Assembly (NCBI GenBank): GCA_036490175.1
Contig: DASXEJ010000026.1
Span: forward strand, 1-64,000
Reading direction: 5' to 3'
DNA from: Pirellulales bacterium
Lineage (GTDB): Bacteria; Planctomycetota; Planctomycetia; Pirellulales; JACPPG01
DNA length: 64,000 bases
This document shows, piece after piece, positions 9,362-24,758 of this stretch. The number at the start of each line of letters is the position of its first letter. Within the stretch, counting starts at the first letter, position 1. The translations under genes were made by a program, and so were the position numbers. The notes under the pieces were generated by a model. That model ran no database searches, was not told the origin of the DNA, and worked only from the letters and a program-made list of their open reading frames with translations.

Positions 9362-9426
9362 TAGCCTGCGGCCTCGATCGTGGATTGGTCGATAATTCCG
9401 CTGAAAGTTTGGTCAGGTTTTTTTTC

Positions 9427-9459
9427 ACACGCCGCTGGGGCTCGTCCCCTGCGGCGTGT
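9427..9459 (+). terminator. Strong hairpin, likely terminator of the sigma gene
   Basis: ACACGCCGCTGGGG pairs with CCCCTGCGGCGTGT across a 5-base loop, with one internal T-T mismatch. Only three T follow, while eight T precede it at 9418-9425, so it is not a textbook intrinsic terminator for either strand. Confidence 0.45.
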
Positions 9460-9653
9460 TTCGTGGCGCCGCAAGATAGCGGATCCAACTCGAAAGGACG
9501 GTAGCAGCAGCCTGTCAGGGAAAGTTGGTCGCGGCCGGCAATCTGGCGCGCGGAGGCTGTTGGTACTTCTTGGCAGGCGACGATTCTTCGTCGCAATCGC
9601 TCGGCTTTGGCACGCTGGTGAATCGTGTGCCGCCGAATTTCAGAGACGAGATA

Positions 9654-9681
9654 TTGCAGGCGTAGTGAAGATCACTATATT
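9654..9681 (+). promoter_or_regulatory. Promoter candidate of the tRNA-tuf operon
   Basis: TTGCAG (9654-9659) and TATATT (9676-9681, one base from the -10 consensus) are 16 bases apart, about 30 bases before the first tRNA gene. Confidence 0.4.
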
Positions 9682-9710
9682 TGATAGTTTTCGTATGGCG
9701 AGTCACGCAG

Positions 9711-9783
9711 GCTAGCGTAGCTCAACTGGCAGAGCAGCTGATTTGTAATCAGCAGGTTGTGGGTTCAAGTCCCTCCGCTAGCT
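9711..9783 (+). tRNA. tRNA-Thr (UGU)
   Basis: A complete cloverleaf: the acceptor stem is GCTAGCG/CGCTAGC, the anticodon loop TTTGTAA reads UGU, and the T-arm GTGGG TTCAAGT CCCTC pairs with a G-T. The discriminator is T and CCA is not encoded. It is the first of four tRNA genes upstream of tuf. Confidence 0.95.
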
Positions 9784-9861
9784 TCGTAGAGAGGTTCTGC
9801 GGCGGTGACCGGAGGGGTGGCCCCTTTGATGGAGTATTACGGCGTTTAACGACCAGCCGGC

Positions 9862-9943
9862 GGGGGGTTTCCCGAGTGGTCAAAGGGGTCAGACTGTAAA
9901 TCTGATGGCATTGCCTTCGCAGGTTCGAATCCTGCACCCCCCA
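9862..9943 (+). tRNA. tRNA-Tyr (GUA)
   Basis: A class II tRNA with a long variable arm. The acceptor stem is GGGGGGT/ACCCCCC, the anticodon loop CTGTAAA reads GUA, and the T-arm is GCAGG TTCGAAT CCTGC. CCA is not encoded. Confidence 0.95.
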
Positions 9944-10162
9944 TTGCCCGACGTCTGCGTGTAACGCATTGATATGCAGGTGTTTGTTGGGCTAGTGAGT
10001 GCAGTTTTGTGGTCGCGGTAGTGCTACCAGAGCGGCAGTATTGGCAGAGTGGCAGAACGCAAGAGTGACGGGCCGAGTGTGGATCGCGGCGGAGGTTGGT
10101 CTCGACGCCTGCGGATTCGCAGCTCGGGGTCGAGTCGGACGAAAGTCTGCAGCAAGTAAGGT

Positions 10163-10233
10163 GCGGGTGTAGCTCAATGGTAGAGCAATAGCCTTCCAAG
10201 CTGAAGACGAGGGTTCGATTCCCTTCACCCGCT
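10163..10233 (+). tRNA. tRNA-Gly (UCC)
   Basis: A 71-base cloverleaf with acceptor stem GCGGGTG/CACCCGC and anticodon loop CTTCCAA (UCC). The T-arm is GAGGG TTCGATT CCCTT. CCA is not encoded. Confidence 0.95.
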
Positions 10234-10441
10234 TGGATTTTTTTGTCGGTGTCGTGTAGCGGTCCCCGGTTCGATCAAGTCGAGCCGCAGCGGACGGAAA
10301 GACGCAGGAATAAAGCAAACCAAGAGTTGAAATGGTCGGAGGGTTGGCGGGCTTGTGGTACGGGTCCGTTGTCCTTGGCGTGTCCACAGGTCGTAGCCAG
10401 GCGCCGCAGCGTACGAAGGCCGTCGCAGGCGGCCGGCGGAG

Positions 10442-10514
<73 letters not shown>

Positions 10515-10583
10515 CTTGTTCAATAAACGCTCAATCGTACTTCGAGAGACAAAGCAAGCCGAAATAAGGGAGATTGGATCGCA

Positions 10584-11783
<1,200 letters not shown>

Positions 11784-11870
11784 TGAAAACTTGCGGCACG
11801 ATCGAGAGCAGGAATGTCGGCAGAGCGGTTCTGTTGGCAGCTCGGCAGTGTCGGTAGATAGGGACCCCTT

Positions 11871-11946
11871 AGGGGCGTAGCTCAACTGGCAGAGCGCTGG
11901 TCTCCAAAACCAGAGGTTGCGAGTTCGATTCCCGCCGCCCCTGCCA
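11871..11946 (+). tRNA. tRNA-Trp (CCA)
   Basis: The acceptor stem is AGGGGCG/CGCCCCT with discriminator G, and the anticodon loop CTCCAAA reads CCA. The 3' CCA appears to be encoded, unlike in the four tRNA genes upstream of tuf. It lies between tuf and secE, a common bacterial arrangement. Confidence 0.95.
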
Positions 11947-11966
11947 TGATTGCCGCGACGGAAAGC

Positions 11967-11998
11967 GGTCCAAGGCTCCCCTGCCGGGAGCGTGGACC
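11967..11998 (+). other. Two-part hairpin between tRNA-Trp and secE
   Basis: GGTCCA and GCTCCC (5' arm) pair with GGGAGC and TGGACC (3' arm) around the loop CTGCC, a 12-pair stem with a small asymmetric bulge. Few T follow. It could be an attenuator or an RNA processing site that separates the tRNA from the secE message. Confidence 0.45.
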
Positions 11999-12218
11999 TT
12001 CTCCGCCGCAACTGAGACGCGTTGTGAGGTGATTTTGAAATGCAGGTTTCGGCCCTGGCGGGTACGGGCTGGAAGGCAGACTGGTTGGCTGGCCTGCGCG
12101 GCTGGCCCCGTTGCTGGAGCACGAAGCTCACCCTCGGGGAGTGAAGGTCACGCCAGGCAGTTTCGCTGTCCTGTATGGCCAACGCCCTGAAAGACTGTCG
12201 CGCTTGGGTAGTCGTTCC

Positions 12219-12767
12219 ATGATGAAAGAGGCAAATACAACAGTCGGCGCCATGTGGCGTGATCTGTTCAGTCTGGGCTTCTACAAGCGGAGCCAAGGCC
12301 GGATCGCGCGACAAGTCACGGCTATCGTGTTGGCGCTGGTGGTGGCGTTGGCCGCGTTGTCGTTGTGGGACTACCTGGGCGGCAAGGTACTGCCGTTTAC
12401 GAACTTGATTTTGGTCGAAGCTCCCGCCGGTCAGCAGGCCACGCCGGAGCAGTTGGAATTGATTAGCAGTCGCAAGGCGATTTTCGATTCGGTCAACGGA
12501 TATGCACACTATGTGATTCCGATGATCGTGTTGTTTGGTGGTTTTTGGCTGGCCTTTCGGGCCGTCAACATCCCGCGGTTTGCCGACTTTTTGATCGCTG
12601 TCGAAGCGGAGATGAACAAGGTTTCGTGGCCGTCACGAACCGAGATGTTCCGCAGTACGATCGTCGTGATTGTGACGATTTTTGGCCTGGCGTTCGTGCT
12701 GTTTGGCTACGACTTGATTTGGCGGACGTTGCTCGATTTGATCGGTGTACTCCCCAGTAGTTTGTAA
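12219..12767 (+). CDS. secE: Preprotein translocase subunit SecE
   Basis: SecE (182 residues) clamps SecY in the inner-membrane translocon. There are three predicted membrane segments at about 33-51, 96-116 and 146-167, like the three-span E. coli form rather than the short one-span form. The family signature AEMNKVSWPSRTEM lies at 130-143, just before the last span. A 45-residue loop separates spans 1 and 2. The start is uncertain: ATG codons stand at 12219 and 12222 with no strong Shine-Dalgarno, and the open frame runs further upstream into unconserved sequence. The position before nusG confirms the identity. Confidence 0.93.
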   Translation: MMKEANTTVGAMWRDLFSLGFYKRSQGRIARQVTAIVLALVVALAALSLWDYLGGKVLPFTNLILVEAPAGQQATPEQLELISSRKAIFDSVNGYAHYVIPMIVLFGGFWLAFRAVNIPRFADFLIAVEAEMNKVSWPSRTEMFRSTIVVIVTIFGLAFVLFGYDLIWRTLLDLIGVLPSSL

Positions 12768-12840
12768 TTCCGTGGGTTGCCGAGAAGTGGCGCCGGCCTC
12801 GGGCCGAGCCGATCACACAGGTTTGGTGGTGGTGGACGAA

Positions 12841-13602
12841 ATGAACTTACCAGTCGATGAGCCGATGGCAGCAGGGGGCGATACGCCGGCCGACTTGACG
12901 GCCGATAGTTCGCAGCCGCCCGTGCTGCCCGAGGCCCCGGCCGTACCGCAAAGGGCCGAACTCAAGGCCAGTCACGAGCCGACGGCGCCGGATTCAATGT
13001 CCGACGCGTCCGGTGATGACGACCGGCCCGCGGCGGCTCCGATCGAAGAGACTCCGCCCGAGCCGACTGGGGATCGTCACTGGTACATCCTGAAGGTGCA
13101 AAGCAACCGCGAAGATTCGATTCGCGACGCGCTCGAGCGACGGATCAAGATCGCCGGACTGCAAGGCTTCTTCGGCGAGATTATCGTCCCCACCGAAACA
13201 GTCACCGAATTCAAGGCGGGCAAGAAACGCGTCGTCAAGCGCAAGCTGTATCCCGGCTACATCGTCGTCAACATGGAGATCACCGAAGACTCCTGGTTCC
13301 TGGTGCGCGAGACGCCAGGTATTGGCGATTTCACCGGTTCCGGCGGCAAGCCCAGTCCGATGCTGGCCAGCGAAGTCGGCCGCATCGTGGCTAAGTCGGA
13401 AGAGAAGACCGACGAGGCACCCAAGCTGAAGATTAGCTGCAAGCATGGGGACCGCGTAAAAATCAACGAAGGGACGTTTGAAAACTTCGAGGGAGACGTC
13501 GACACCATCGACGAGCAGAACGGCCGCGTGACGGTGATGATCAACATTTTTGGACGTTCCACTCCCGTCGAGTTGGAATACTGGCAGATCGAGGCATTGT
13601 AG
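12841..13602 (+). CDS. nusG: Transcription termination/antitermination factor NusG
   Basis: NusG (253 residues) binds RNA polymerase and links transcription to Rho or the ribosome. The NGN domain begins at about residue 79 (RHWYILKVQSNREDS) and continues through KRKLYPGYIVVNM. The C-terminal KOW domain covers about 199-253 (HGDRVKINEGTFENFEGDV). The first 78 residues are an acidic, Pro- and Ala-rich extension missing from the 181-residue E. coli protein. ATG at 12841 follows a G-rich stretch. A frame opening at 12745 would overlap secE and is less likely. Confidence 0.95.
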   Translation: MNLPVDEPMAAGGDTPADLTADSSQPPVLPEAPAVPQRAELKASHEPTAPDSMSDASGDDDRPAAAPIEETPPEPTGDRHWYILKVQSNREDSIRDALERRIKIAGLQGFFGEIIVPTETVTEFKAGKKRVVKRKLYPGYIVVNMEITEDSWFLVRETPGIGDFTGSGGKPSPMLASEVGRIVAKSEEKTDEAPKLKISCKHGDRVKINEGTFENFEGDVDTIDEQNGRVTVMINIFGRSTPVELEYWQIEAL

Positions 13603-13701
13603 AAATTGCACCGCGTCAGAAGTCGTCCGCGGGCGGCAGCAGCCTGGTCCCGCGACGGTCGCGAACACGAGTCACCATTTTTTACTGGGTAAGCAGGCGT
13701 C

Positions 13702-14127
13702 ATGGCGAAGCAGCTTGTGGCACAAGTCAAGTTTCAGGTTCCCGGTGGGCAAGCCACGCCTGCTCCCCCGGTCGGCACTTCGTTGGGCCGCTTCGGCGTG
13801 AACCTGGGGCAATTCGTGATGCAGTTCAACGAGCGCACACGCGACGCCGGCGGCATGCCGATCCCCGTCGTGGTGACGGTCTACAACGACCGCAGCTTCG
13901 AGTTCATCATCAAGAGTCCGCCGGCCGCCGCGCTATTGAAGCAGGCAGCTCAGATCGCCAAGGGGTCGGGCGTGCCAAACAAGGATAAAGTCGGCAAGGT
14001 AACTGCGGCACAAGTGGCCGAGATCGTCAAGACGAAGATGGCGGACCTTAACGCCCGCGATGTCGAACATGCCAAGCGGATGGTCGAGGGGACCGCGCGG
14101 AGTATGGGGATCACGATCGAGGGTTAG
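13702..14127 (+). CDS. rplK: 50S ribosomal protein L11
   Basis: L11 (141 residues) forms the GTPase-associated centre with 23S rRNA. The family start ([18 protein letters not shown]), the Pro-rich loop and the C-terminal RNA-binding end ([20 protein letters not shown]) are intact, at the usual length. It heads the classical rplK-rplA-rplJ-rplL run. Confidence 0.98.
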   Translation: MAKQLVAQVKFQVPGGQATPAPPVGTSLGRFGVNLGQFVMQFNERTRDAGGMPIPVVVTVYNDRSFEFIIKSPPAAALLKQAAQIAKGSGVPNKDKVGKVTAAQVAEIVKTKMADLNARDVEHAKRMVEGTARSMGITIEG

Positions 14128-14196
14128 TCGCTCGGGGCGGACCAGTGACGGCAATAGCAATACGACAGCAAAACACTTAAGCACTCGCGGATCACG

Positions 14197-14877
14197 ATGC
14201 CAAAAGAAACTAAAAGAATGAAGGCCGCTCTGGCCAAGGTGCCGAGCCAAGAAACGGTGCCGCTGGCCGAAGCGGTGAACGTGTTGAAGCAATTCAACAC
14301 CACGAAGTTCGACCAGTCCGTCGAAGTCGCCGTGCGGTTGGGCATCGACGCCAAGCAGGCCGATCAGCTGGTGCGCGGATCGATCGTGCTGCCGCACGGC
14401 ATCGGCAAATCGCTACGCGTCGTGGTGTTCGCCAAGGGTGATCTGGCCGAGCAAGCCAAGACGGCGGGCGCGGCCGAAGTCGGCGCCGAGGAGTTGGCCA
14501 AGAAGATCAAGGACGGTTGGACGGAGTTCGACGTGTGCATCGCCGCTCCCGACATGATGGGCCTGGTGGGCCCGTTGGGACGCGTGTTGGGCCCCCGCGG
14601 CCTGATGCCGTCGCCCCGTGCCGGCACCGTCACGCAAGAGATCGCCAAGACCGTCAAAGAGTACAAGGCTGGCAAGGTGGAGTTCCGCAACGACGCGGCG
14701 GGCATCGTGCATGCCGTGGCCGGCAAGCTGAGCTTCGACGCCAAGCAACTGATCGAAAATATTCAGGCCTTTATCGATCACATTCAGGCCCTCAAGCCGC
14801 ACGGCGTGAAGGGGCATTACGTTAAGGGGATTTCGATCAGCGCGACGATGAGCCCCGGTATCCGCATCGCGGCTTAG
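14197..14877 (+). CDS. rplA: 50S ribosomal protein L1
   Basis: L1 (226 residues) builds the L1 stalk that moves E-site tRNA. Diagnostic parts are [33 protein letters not shown] and [20 protein letters not shown]. The length is normal. In many bacteria L1 represses the rplKA message; no such site could be shown here. Confidence 0.98.
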   Translation: MPKETKRMKAALAKVPSQETVPLAEAVNVLKQFNTTKFDQSVEVAVRLGIDAKQADQLVRGSIVLPHGIGKSLRVVVFAKGDLAEQAKTAGAAEVGAEELAKKIKDGWTEFDVCIAAPDMMGLVGPLGRVLGPRGLMPSPRAGTVTQEIAKTVKEYKAGKVEFRNDAAGIVHAVAGKLSFDAKQLIENIQAFIDHIQALKPHGVKGHYVKGISISATMSPGIRIAA

Positions 14878-14892
14878 TGGTCTGGCGCAGAT

Positions 14893-14935
14893 ACAGCGTG
14901 TAAGTAAACAGCGTGTAAGCAAAAACAGCGTGTAA
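14893..14935 (+). repeat. Three-copy 11-base direct repeat after rplA
   Basis: ACAGCGTGTAA occurs at 14893-14903, 14908-14918 and 14925-14935, perfect in all three copies with periods of 15 and 17. It lies between rplA and rplJ. Confidence 0.85.
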
Positions 14936-14974
14936 AAAACGAATTGCGTCTAGCGAATCGCGAGCAAGTGAGTC

Positions 14975-15547
14975 ATGAGCAAGTACGTCAAGAATCTGCT
15001 GTCGGACGACCTGAAGCAGCGTTGGCAAGGTGTCGAGAGCCTGCTGCTGGTGACGGTGACCGGCATCAACGCCAATAACACCAGCGCCCTTCGCAAGCGG
15101 CTGCGCGACAAAAACATTCACCTGACGATGGTGAAGAACAGCATGGCCCGCCGGGCTGCCGAGGGGACGCCGTTGGCGGCCGCCTTTACCAGCACCGAGG
15201 GCTCGCTGGCCGCGGTGTGGGGAGGTGAGGACATCGTCGCGCTCGCCAAGGATGTGATCAAGGTCGCCGAGGATAAGCAGTTCGCCCCGTTCGCCCCCCG
15301 TGGGGGCGTGATGGAAGGGGTGGCACTGACTCCGGACCAGGTCTTCGCGGTCAGCAAATGGCCCAGCCGGCAAGAGCAGCTCAGCATTTTGGTAGGCCAG
15401 ATTCTTTCGCCGGGGGCGAACCTGGTCAGCCAGCTCACCAGCGTGGGCGGAGCCCTGGCCAGTCAGATCAAGCAGAAATCCGAGGGAGCCGACGAGGCTG
15501 GTGCAGCCGATGCCGAGCCCGCCGCTGAGGCGGCCCCCGCCACTTAG
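14975..15547 (+). CDS. rplJ: 50S ribosomal protein L10
   Basis: L10 (190 residues) anchors the L7/L12 stalk. The N-terminal rRNA-binding half contains LRKRLRDKNIHLTMVKNSMA and the conserved FAPRGGVMEG region. The C-terminal helix that binds L12 dimers is followed by an acidic Ala/Glu-rich tail. The ATG follows the triple repeat by about 40 bases. It is paired with rplL downstream as usual. Confidence 0.97.
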   Translation: MSKYVKNLLSDDLKQRWQGVESLLLVTVTGINANNTSALRKRLRDKNIHLTMVKNSMARRAAEGTPLAAAFTSTEGSLAAVWGGEDIVALAKDVIKVAEDKQFAPFAPRGGVMEGVALTPDQVFAVSKWPSRQEQLSILVGQILSPGANLVSQLTSVGGALASQIKQKSEGADEAGAADAEPAAEAAPAT

Positions 15548-15686
15548 TACACAGATTTTATTTGCCCGCCGGAGTTCACCGCGAGCTCCGCATTGATAAC
15601 AGCCCATTGCCCGTTAACTGTCGCGTGTCCGGAATCCCCGACGTAGGCCCACCGGCGCGCCAAAGTGTGAAAGGATCGAATTAGTC

Positions 15687-16091
15687 ATGACTGAAGCGAC
15701 TCTGGAATACTCCTCCACGACCAAAGAGTTGGGGGACAAGATCGTCGGACTAACGCTCAAGCAAGCCAAGGAATTGAGCGATTACTTGGAAAACAACTAT
15801 GGCATCAAGCCCGCAGCAGGCGGCGCCGTAATGATGGCAGCCCCGGCCGACGGCGGTGGCGCAGCGGCGGCGGTCGAGAAGACCGAGTTCGACGTGGTGC
15901 TGGAAGGCTTCGGCGAGCAGAAGATCGGCGTGATCAAGGTCGTGCGTGCCGCGACTGGTCTCGGTTTGAAAGAGGCCAAGGATCTTGTCGAAGGGGTTCC
16001 CAGCAAGGTCAAGGAAGGCATCTCGAAGGAAGACGCCGAGAAGCTGAAGAAGGAACTCGAAGACGCCGGCGCGAAGGTCGCGATCAAGTAA
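15687..16091 (+). CDS. rplL: 50S ribosomal protein L7/L12
   Basis: L7/L12 (134 residues) recruits translation GTPases. The N-terminal dimerisation helices, an Ala/Gly-rich hinge ([19 protein letters not shown]) and the C-terminal domain ([35 protein letters not shown]) are all present. The N-terminal domain is a little longer than in E. coli. Confidence 0.98.
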   Translation: MTEATLEYSSTTKELGDKIVGLTLKQAKELSDYLENNYGIKPAAGGAVMMAAPADGGGAAAAVEKTEFDVVLEGFGEQKIGVIKVVRAATGLGLKEAKDLVEGVPSKVKEGISKEDAEKLKKELEDAGAKVAIK

Positions 16092-16208
16092 CGATTCCGA
16101 TGACCAAGGGAGTGTGCCCGCACGCGAGTGAGCTTGCAAGGCGGGCCGCGGTAGTTTGACCTTTGCAATCCGTCCCCGAAAAGTTGGCGGACGATCGACG
16201 CGGTTCCC

Positions 16209-16226
16209 GCTGCGCGCTAGCGCAGC
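16209..16226. other. Perfect hairpin in the rplL-rpoB spacer
   Basis: GCTGCGC and GCGCAGC pair perfectly across the loop GCTA. No T tract follows. E. coli has an attenuator and an RNase III site in the same spacer, so a role in tuning rpoBC expression is plausible but unproven. Confidence 0.45.
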
Positions 16227-16298
16227 CGCCGCGGACTGCTACGTCCGATATACGATTCGCTGACAAACGCCTGACGCAACGTAGGAGCACGATTCCCT

Positions 16299-20009
<3,711 letters not shown>

Positions 20010-20130
20010 GAATTGTATTTGCCGGTCAGCCCGCACGACCGGCCCGTTTCGCGACCCGCACAGGTGCTTTGACGGACTGAAACGTCGAGCACTCAGACAT
20101 ACCAGCAACGATCACCGCGCAGTCTAGTTT

Positions 20131-20160
20131 ATCGCAGACTAGATCATCGCAGACTCGATC
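20131..20160 (+). repeat. 15-base tandem duplication before rpoC
   Basis: Two adjacent 15-base units, each ATCGCAGACT plus five bases, match at 14 of 15 positions. They lie in the rpoB-rpoC spacer, about 20 bases upstream of the rpoC ribosome binding site. Confidence 0.85.
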
Positions 20161-20192
20161 ACCCGTCCGGTGACCCGACAAGGAGCCATCAA

Positions 20193-23100
20193 GTGAGTAC
20201 TGGCGAAAGCTCTTACGATCGGATAAACGATTACGCCTCGGTCAAGATCAGCCTGGCCCGGCCGCACGACATTCGCAGCTGGTCGTTCGGCGAGGTGAAG
20301 AAGCCCGAAACGATCAACTACCGCACCTACCGCCCGGAAAAGGACGGTCTGTTTTGCGAGCGCATCTTTGGCCCGGAAAAGGACTGGGAATGCGCCTGCG
20401 GCAAGTATCGCGGCATGAAGTACAAGGGCATGATCTGCGACCGCTGCGGCGTCAAGGTCACGCACAGCCGCGTGCGCCGCAAGCGCATGGGGCACATCGA
20501 GCTGGCGGCCCCGGTCGCCCACATCTGGTTCTTCAAGGCTATGCCGAGCCGGCTGGGCAACCTGCTGGACATGAAGACCACCAGCATGGAAAAGGTCATC
20601 TATTTCCAGGACTACGTGGTCGTCGATCCCAAGGACACGCCGCTGAAAAAGCAGCAGCTGTTGACTGAGGAAGAGTATCGCGCCGCCCGCGAGACCTACG
20701 GTGAGGGCTCGTTTGACGCCGACATGGGTGCCGAAGCGGTCCGTAAGCTGCTGGTCAGCCTGGACCTGGTGCAATTGTCAGTCGATCTGCGCAAGAACCT
20801 GGCCGAGACCGGTTCCAAGCAAAAGCAGAAAGACCTGATCAACCGCTTGAAGATCGTGGAGTCGATCCGCGACAGCGACAACAAGCCCGAGTGGATGATC
20901 CTGGATGTGATTCCGGTTATTCCGCCGGACCTGCGTCCGCTGGTGCTGTTGGACTCGGGCAATTTCGCCACCAGCGATCTGAACGATCTCTACCGCCGCA
21001 TCATCAACCGCAACAACCGGTTGAAGAAGCTTGTCGACCTGAATGCTCCGGAAGTGATCATTCGCAACGAAAAACGCATGTTGCAGCAATCGGTCGACGC
21101 CTTGTTCGACAACAACCGCTGCAAGCGCCCCGTGCTGGGTTCCAGCAACCGGCCGCTGAAGTCGCTCACCGACATGATCAAGGGGAAGCAAGGGCGCTTC
21201 CGCGAGAACCTGTTGGGCAAGCGCGTCGATTACTCGGCACGCAGCGTGATCGTGGTCGGTCCGGCCCTGCGTTTGCACCAGTGCGGCTTGCCGAAGAAGA
21301 TCGCCCTGGAATTGTTCCAGCCGTTCATCATCCGACGGCTGAAAGAGCTGGGGCACGCCGACACGATCAAAAGCGCCAAGAAGATGCTGGAGCGCAAGGA
21401 CGACGAGGTGTGGGATATCCTCGAAGAGGTTATCCGCAACCACCCCGTACTGTTGAATCGTGCTCCGACGTTGCACCGCATCGGCATTCAGGCTTTCGAG
21501 CCGACGCTGGTCGAAGGTAACGCCATCAAGCTGCACCCGTTGGTCTGCCGCGGCTTCAACGCCGACTTCGATGGCGATCAGATGGCCGTACATTTGCCGC
21601 TGTCGATCGAGGCTCAGGTAGAAGCGCACACGTTGATGATGTCGACCAACAACATCTTCAGCCCCGCCAACGGCGCGCCGATCATCAGCCCGTCGCAGGA
21701 CGTGGTGATGGGTTGCTATTACATCACCATGCCGTTGCCCGAATGCAAAGGGGACGGCATGCAGTTCAGCTCGTTCCCCGAGGTGCATTTGGCTTACTCG
21801 TTGGGCAAGGTCGGCACGCACGCGCGGATCAAGGTCAAGCTGCCTCCCACGCGTAGTCTGAAGACCGAAGCCGATCAAGAGAGCCAGCCGGGCGCCATCA
21901 TCGAGACCACGGTCGGTCGCGTGATGTTCAACGACGTGCTGCCGGACCGCATGCCGTTCTACAACATCCCCATGCGTTCCAGCGAGTTGGCCAAGGTTAT
22001 TTCGGATTGCTACGCCATCCTGGGACGGCGGGCTACGATCGACTTGTTGGACGACATGAATCGGACGGGCTTCCGCGCCAGCACCATGAGCGGCCTGTCC
22101 TTCGCCACCGACGATCTGATCACCCCGCCGACCAAGAGCAAGATCATCGGCGACGCCGAGAAGACCGTCCTCAAGTTTCAGAAGCTCTATCAACGCGGCG
22201 TGATCACCGAGGTCGAGCGTTACAACCAGGTGCTGGATGCCTGGACGCACGCTCGCGAGCGAATCACGACCGAGATGATGGCCGAGCTAGAGAACGACCA
22301 TCGCAAGGCGGGCTACGTCAACCCGATCTACTTGATGGCGCACTCCGGTGCCCGCGGTGGTGTCGAGCAGATTCGCCAGCTGGCCGGCATGCGTGGTTTG
22401 ATGGCCAAGCCGTCGGGTCAGATTATCGAGACGCCGATCAAGGCCAACTTCCGCGAAGGTCTGACCGTGCTGGAATATTTCAGCTCGACGCACGGTGCCC
22501 GCAAGGGGTTGGCCGATACGGCCCTGAAGACGGCCGACAGCGGTTACTTGACCCGCAAGCTGGCCGACGTGGCGCAGAACGTCGTGGTGACGATGCACAA
22601 TTGCGGCACCACGCAAGGCATCACCAAGGGCGTGATTTATCGCGGCGAGAAGGTCGAAGTGCGGTTGGCGGATTCGATTCGCGGCCGTGTCAGCCGTGCC
22701 AATATCGTCAACCCCATCACGGACGAAGTGCTAGTCCGCGAAGACGATTTGATCACGCTCGATATCGCGCGGCGCATCGAGGACCTCGGTCTGGAAAAGA
22801 TTCAGGTCCGCAGCCCGATGACTTGCGACGCGGCTCTCGGCGTGTGCCGGCTGTGCTACGGCATGGATCTTTCGACCAGTTCCATGGTCGAGGAAGGGAT
22901 GGCCGTGGGAATCATCGCCGCCCAAAGCATCGGCGAGCCGGGCACCCAGCTCACCATGCGTACGTTCCACATCGGTGGTACGGCCGCTCGCGCGGTGGAA
23001 GAGAGCGAGATCCGCGCCAAGAAGCAGGGTATCGCCAAGTTCACCCGCCTGAAGGTGGTCCGCAACGACGAAGGTCAGCAAGTCGTGTTGACCCGCAACG

Positions 23101-24557
23101 GCGAAATCTCGTTGATGGACCCCAAGGGTCGCGAGTTGGAGAAGTACGAGATTCCCGCCGGTGCCAACCTGCTGGTCGACGACAATCAAGAGGTCATGCC
23201 CGGTGTCGTCCTCTGTCAGTGGGATCCGCACAGCATCCCGATTCTGGCCGAGGTCGGTGGTAAGGTTCGCTACGAAGACGTCATCGACGGCGAGACGATG
23301 CGGCTCGAGCGCGATCCCAGTGGTCACCAACGCAAGATGATCATCGAGCACAAGGGAGACCTGCATCCGCAAGTCGTGCTGGAAGATAGCAGCGGCAAGA
23401 TTCTCGACTTCTACTATCTGCCCGAAAAGGCCCATATCGAAGTCAACGAGGGGGACCAGATCTCGGCCGGTACGCTGCTGGCCAAGACGCCCCGCGAGGT
23501 GTCCGGTACGCAGGACATCACCGGCGGTCTGCCGCGCGTGACCGAGATCTTCGAGGCTCGCAAGCCCAAGGATCCCGCGGTCATTGCCGAAGTCGACGGT
23601 ACGGTGGAGCTGTTGGGCGAAAAGCGTCGCGGCAAGCGCACGATCATCGTCCGCAGCGAAAGCGGCATCGAGCGCGAACACCTTGTCTCGCACGGTAAGC
23701 ACTTGCGTGTCCATGCCAGCGACTTTGTGCGTGCCGGCGAGGCATTGGTCGACGGTCCGCTTGTGCCGCACGATATTTTGCGGATCTCGGGCGAAGAGGC
23801 CGTGCAGCATTACCTGGTCCGCGAGATTCAGAACGTCTATCGCAGCCAACGCGTCGATATCGACGACAAGCACATCGAGATCATCGTCGCCCAGATGCTC
23901 CGCAAGGTCCGCATCGAAAGCGTCGGCGATACCGGCTTGTTGCCGGGCAGCGTGATGGACCGCTTCGAGTTCCGCGGAGTGAACCAGAACCTGACCAGCT
24001 GCGTCAAGATTTCGGAAAAGGGAGACAGCGACTTCGCCCCCGGTTCGATCGTGCCGAAAGACGCGCTCGAACAGGTCAACGCGCAGATCGAGGCACTGGG
24101 TGGCGACCCCGCTAAGGGAACCCGCCCCAAGCCCGCCACGGCCAGCACGCAATTGTTGGGCATTACGAAGGCGGCCGTGCAAAGTGCCAGCTTCATTTCC
24201 GCTGCCAGTTTCCAGGAAACCACGAAGGTGCTCACCGAGGCGGCCTTGGCCGGCAAGATCGACCGCTTGGTGGGGTTGAAGGAAAACGTTATTTTGGGCC
24301 ACTTGGTTCCGGCCGGTACCGGCTTCCACACCTACCAAGAGTCGGAAGTTCGCATCCGGCCCGAGGCGCTGGAAGCGCTGGCGGCGGAGAAGGATCGTAC
24401 CCTGGCCCGCAGCTTCCCGCTTTTGGAAGGGGTGGAAGACGGCAACGGTGCTTCGAGCGCCGAGACGGCTCGCAAGGACGCTGCCCAAAGTGCCCCGGCT
24501 GGCAGCCTGGACGCTTTGCTAGGGGGTGGTTCGCACGAGCCGAAATCAGAAGAGTAA
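20193..24557 (+). CDS. rpoC: RNA polymerase subunit beta prime
   Basis: The beta-prime subunit (1454 residues) carries the catalytic magnesium loop NADFDGDQM (456-464). Zinc site 1 has Cys67, 69, 82 and 85, and zinc site 2 has Cys804, 878, 885 and 888. The trigger-loop region ([16 protein letters not shown]) and the bridge helix ([19 protein letters not shown]) are complete. GTG at 20193 is the start, with AAGGAG about 8 bases upstream. The C-terminus carries a tail of some 50 residues, rich in Ala, Ser and Glu, that E. coli lacks. Confidence 0.98.
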   Translation: MSTGESSYDRINDYASVKISLARPHDIRSWSFGEVKKPETINYRTYRPEKDGLFCERIFGPEKDWECACGKYRGMKYKGMICDRCGVKVTHSRVRRKRMGHIELAAPVAHIWFFKAMPSRLGNLLDMKTTSMEKVIYFQDYVVVDPKDTPLKKQQLLTEEEYRAARETYGEGSFDADMGAEAVRKLLVSLDLVQLSVDLRKNLAETGSKQKQKDLINRLKIVESIRDSDNKPEWMILDVIPVIPPDLRPLVLLDSGNFATSDLNDLYRRIINRNNRLKKLVDLNAPEVIIRNEKRMLQQSVDALFDNNRCKRPVLGSSNRPLKSLTDMIKGKQGRFRENLLGKRVDYSARSVIVVGPALRLHQCGLPKKIALELFQPFIIRRLKELGHADTIKSAKKMLERKDDEVWDILEEVIRNHPVLLNRAPTLHRIGIQAFEPTLVEGNAIKLHPLVCRGFNADFDGDQMAVHLPLSIEAQVEAHTLMMSTNNIFSPANGAPIISPSQDVVMGCYYITMPLPECKGDGMQFSSFPEVHLAYSLGKVGTHARIKVKLPPTRSLKTEADQESQPGAIIETTVGRVMFNDVLPDRMPFYNIPMRSSELAKVISDCYAILGRRATIDLLDDMNRTGFRASTMSGLSFATDDLITPPTKSKIIGDAEKTVLKFQKLYQRGVITEVERYNQVLDAWTHARERITTEMMAELENDHRKAGYVNPIYLMAHSGARGGVEQIRQLAGMRGLMAKPSGQIIETPIKANFREGLTVLEYFSSTHGARKGLADTALKTADSGYLTRKLADVAQNVVVTMHNCGTTQGITKGVIYRGEKVEVRLADSIRGRVSRANIVNPITDEVLVREDDLITLDIARRIEDLGLEKIQVRSPMTCDAALGVCRLCYGMDLSTSSMVEEGMAVGIIAAQSIGEPGTQLTMRTFHIGGTAARAVEESEIRAKKQGIAKFTRLKVVRNDEGQQVVLTRNGEISLMDPKGRELEKYEIPAGANLLVDDNQEVMPGVVLCQWDPHSIPILAEVGGKVRYEDVIDGETMRLERDPSGHQRKMIIEHKGDLHPQVVLEDSSGKILDFYYLPEKAHIEVNEGDQISAGTLLAKTPREVSGTQDITGGLPRVTEIFEARKPKDPAVIAEVDGTVELLGEKRRGKRTIIVRSESGIEREHLVSHGKHLRVHASDFVRAGEALVDGPLVPHDILRISGEEAVQHYLVREIQNVYRSQRVDIDDKHIEIIVAQMLRKVRIESVGDTGLLPGSVMDRFEFRGVNQNLTSCVKISEKGDSDFAPGSIVPKDALEQVNAQIEALGGDPAKGTRPKPATASTQLLGITKAAVQSASFISAASFQETTKVLTEAALAGKIDRLVGLKENVILGHLVPAGTGFHTYQESEVRIRPEALEALAAEKDRTLARSFPLLEGVEDGNGASSAETARKDAAQSAPAGSLDALLGGGSHEPKSEE

Positions 24558-24620
24558 GACGTCCAACCGTCGGCAAGACGTAATTCGTCTTGTCGCCCGG
24601 CTACCGAAAAGCAGTTTGCC

Positions 24621-24648
24621 TTGACAGGTGCCTTGGATCGGGTAGCCT
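24621..24648 (+). promoter_or_regulatory. Promoter candidate of the str operon
   Basis: A perfect -35 box TTGACA (24621-24626) is followed after 16 bases by TAGCCT (24643-24648), a weak -10. It lies about 110 bases before rpsL. Confidence 0.45.
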
Positions 24649-24758
24649 AAGCGGTTCGCCTTAAAGTGATCGTGTTCGCTGCGTAAATGCAGCTTTGTCA
24701 GTACAAAAGACGACCTCGGGGCACCCGCAACGGGCGCCGCCTTGACCAGAGAAATTGC

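Larger units (their letters stand above)
9362..9710. other. Spacer before the tRNA-tuf cluster
   Basis: This spacer holds a strong hairpin after the sigma gene and a promoter candidate for the tRNA genes. No coding frame is supported. Confidence 0.5.

Noticed and set aside
12111-12218. Upstream extension of the secE frame
   Set aside because: The 36 extra residues have no membrane or SecE-like character and no better ribosome binding site than the chosen ATG.
11944-12218. Search for rpmG (L33) before secE
   Set aside because: No frame has the basic, cysteine-bearing L33 pattern.
22731-24488. A 585-codon antisense frame in rpoC
   Set aside because: It is a mirror of the rpoC codon pattern, without a ribosome binding site or recognisable product.
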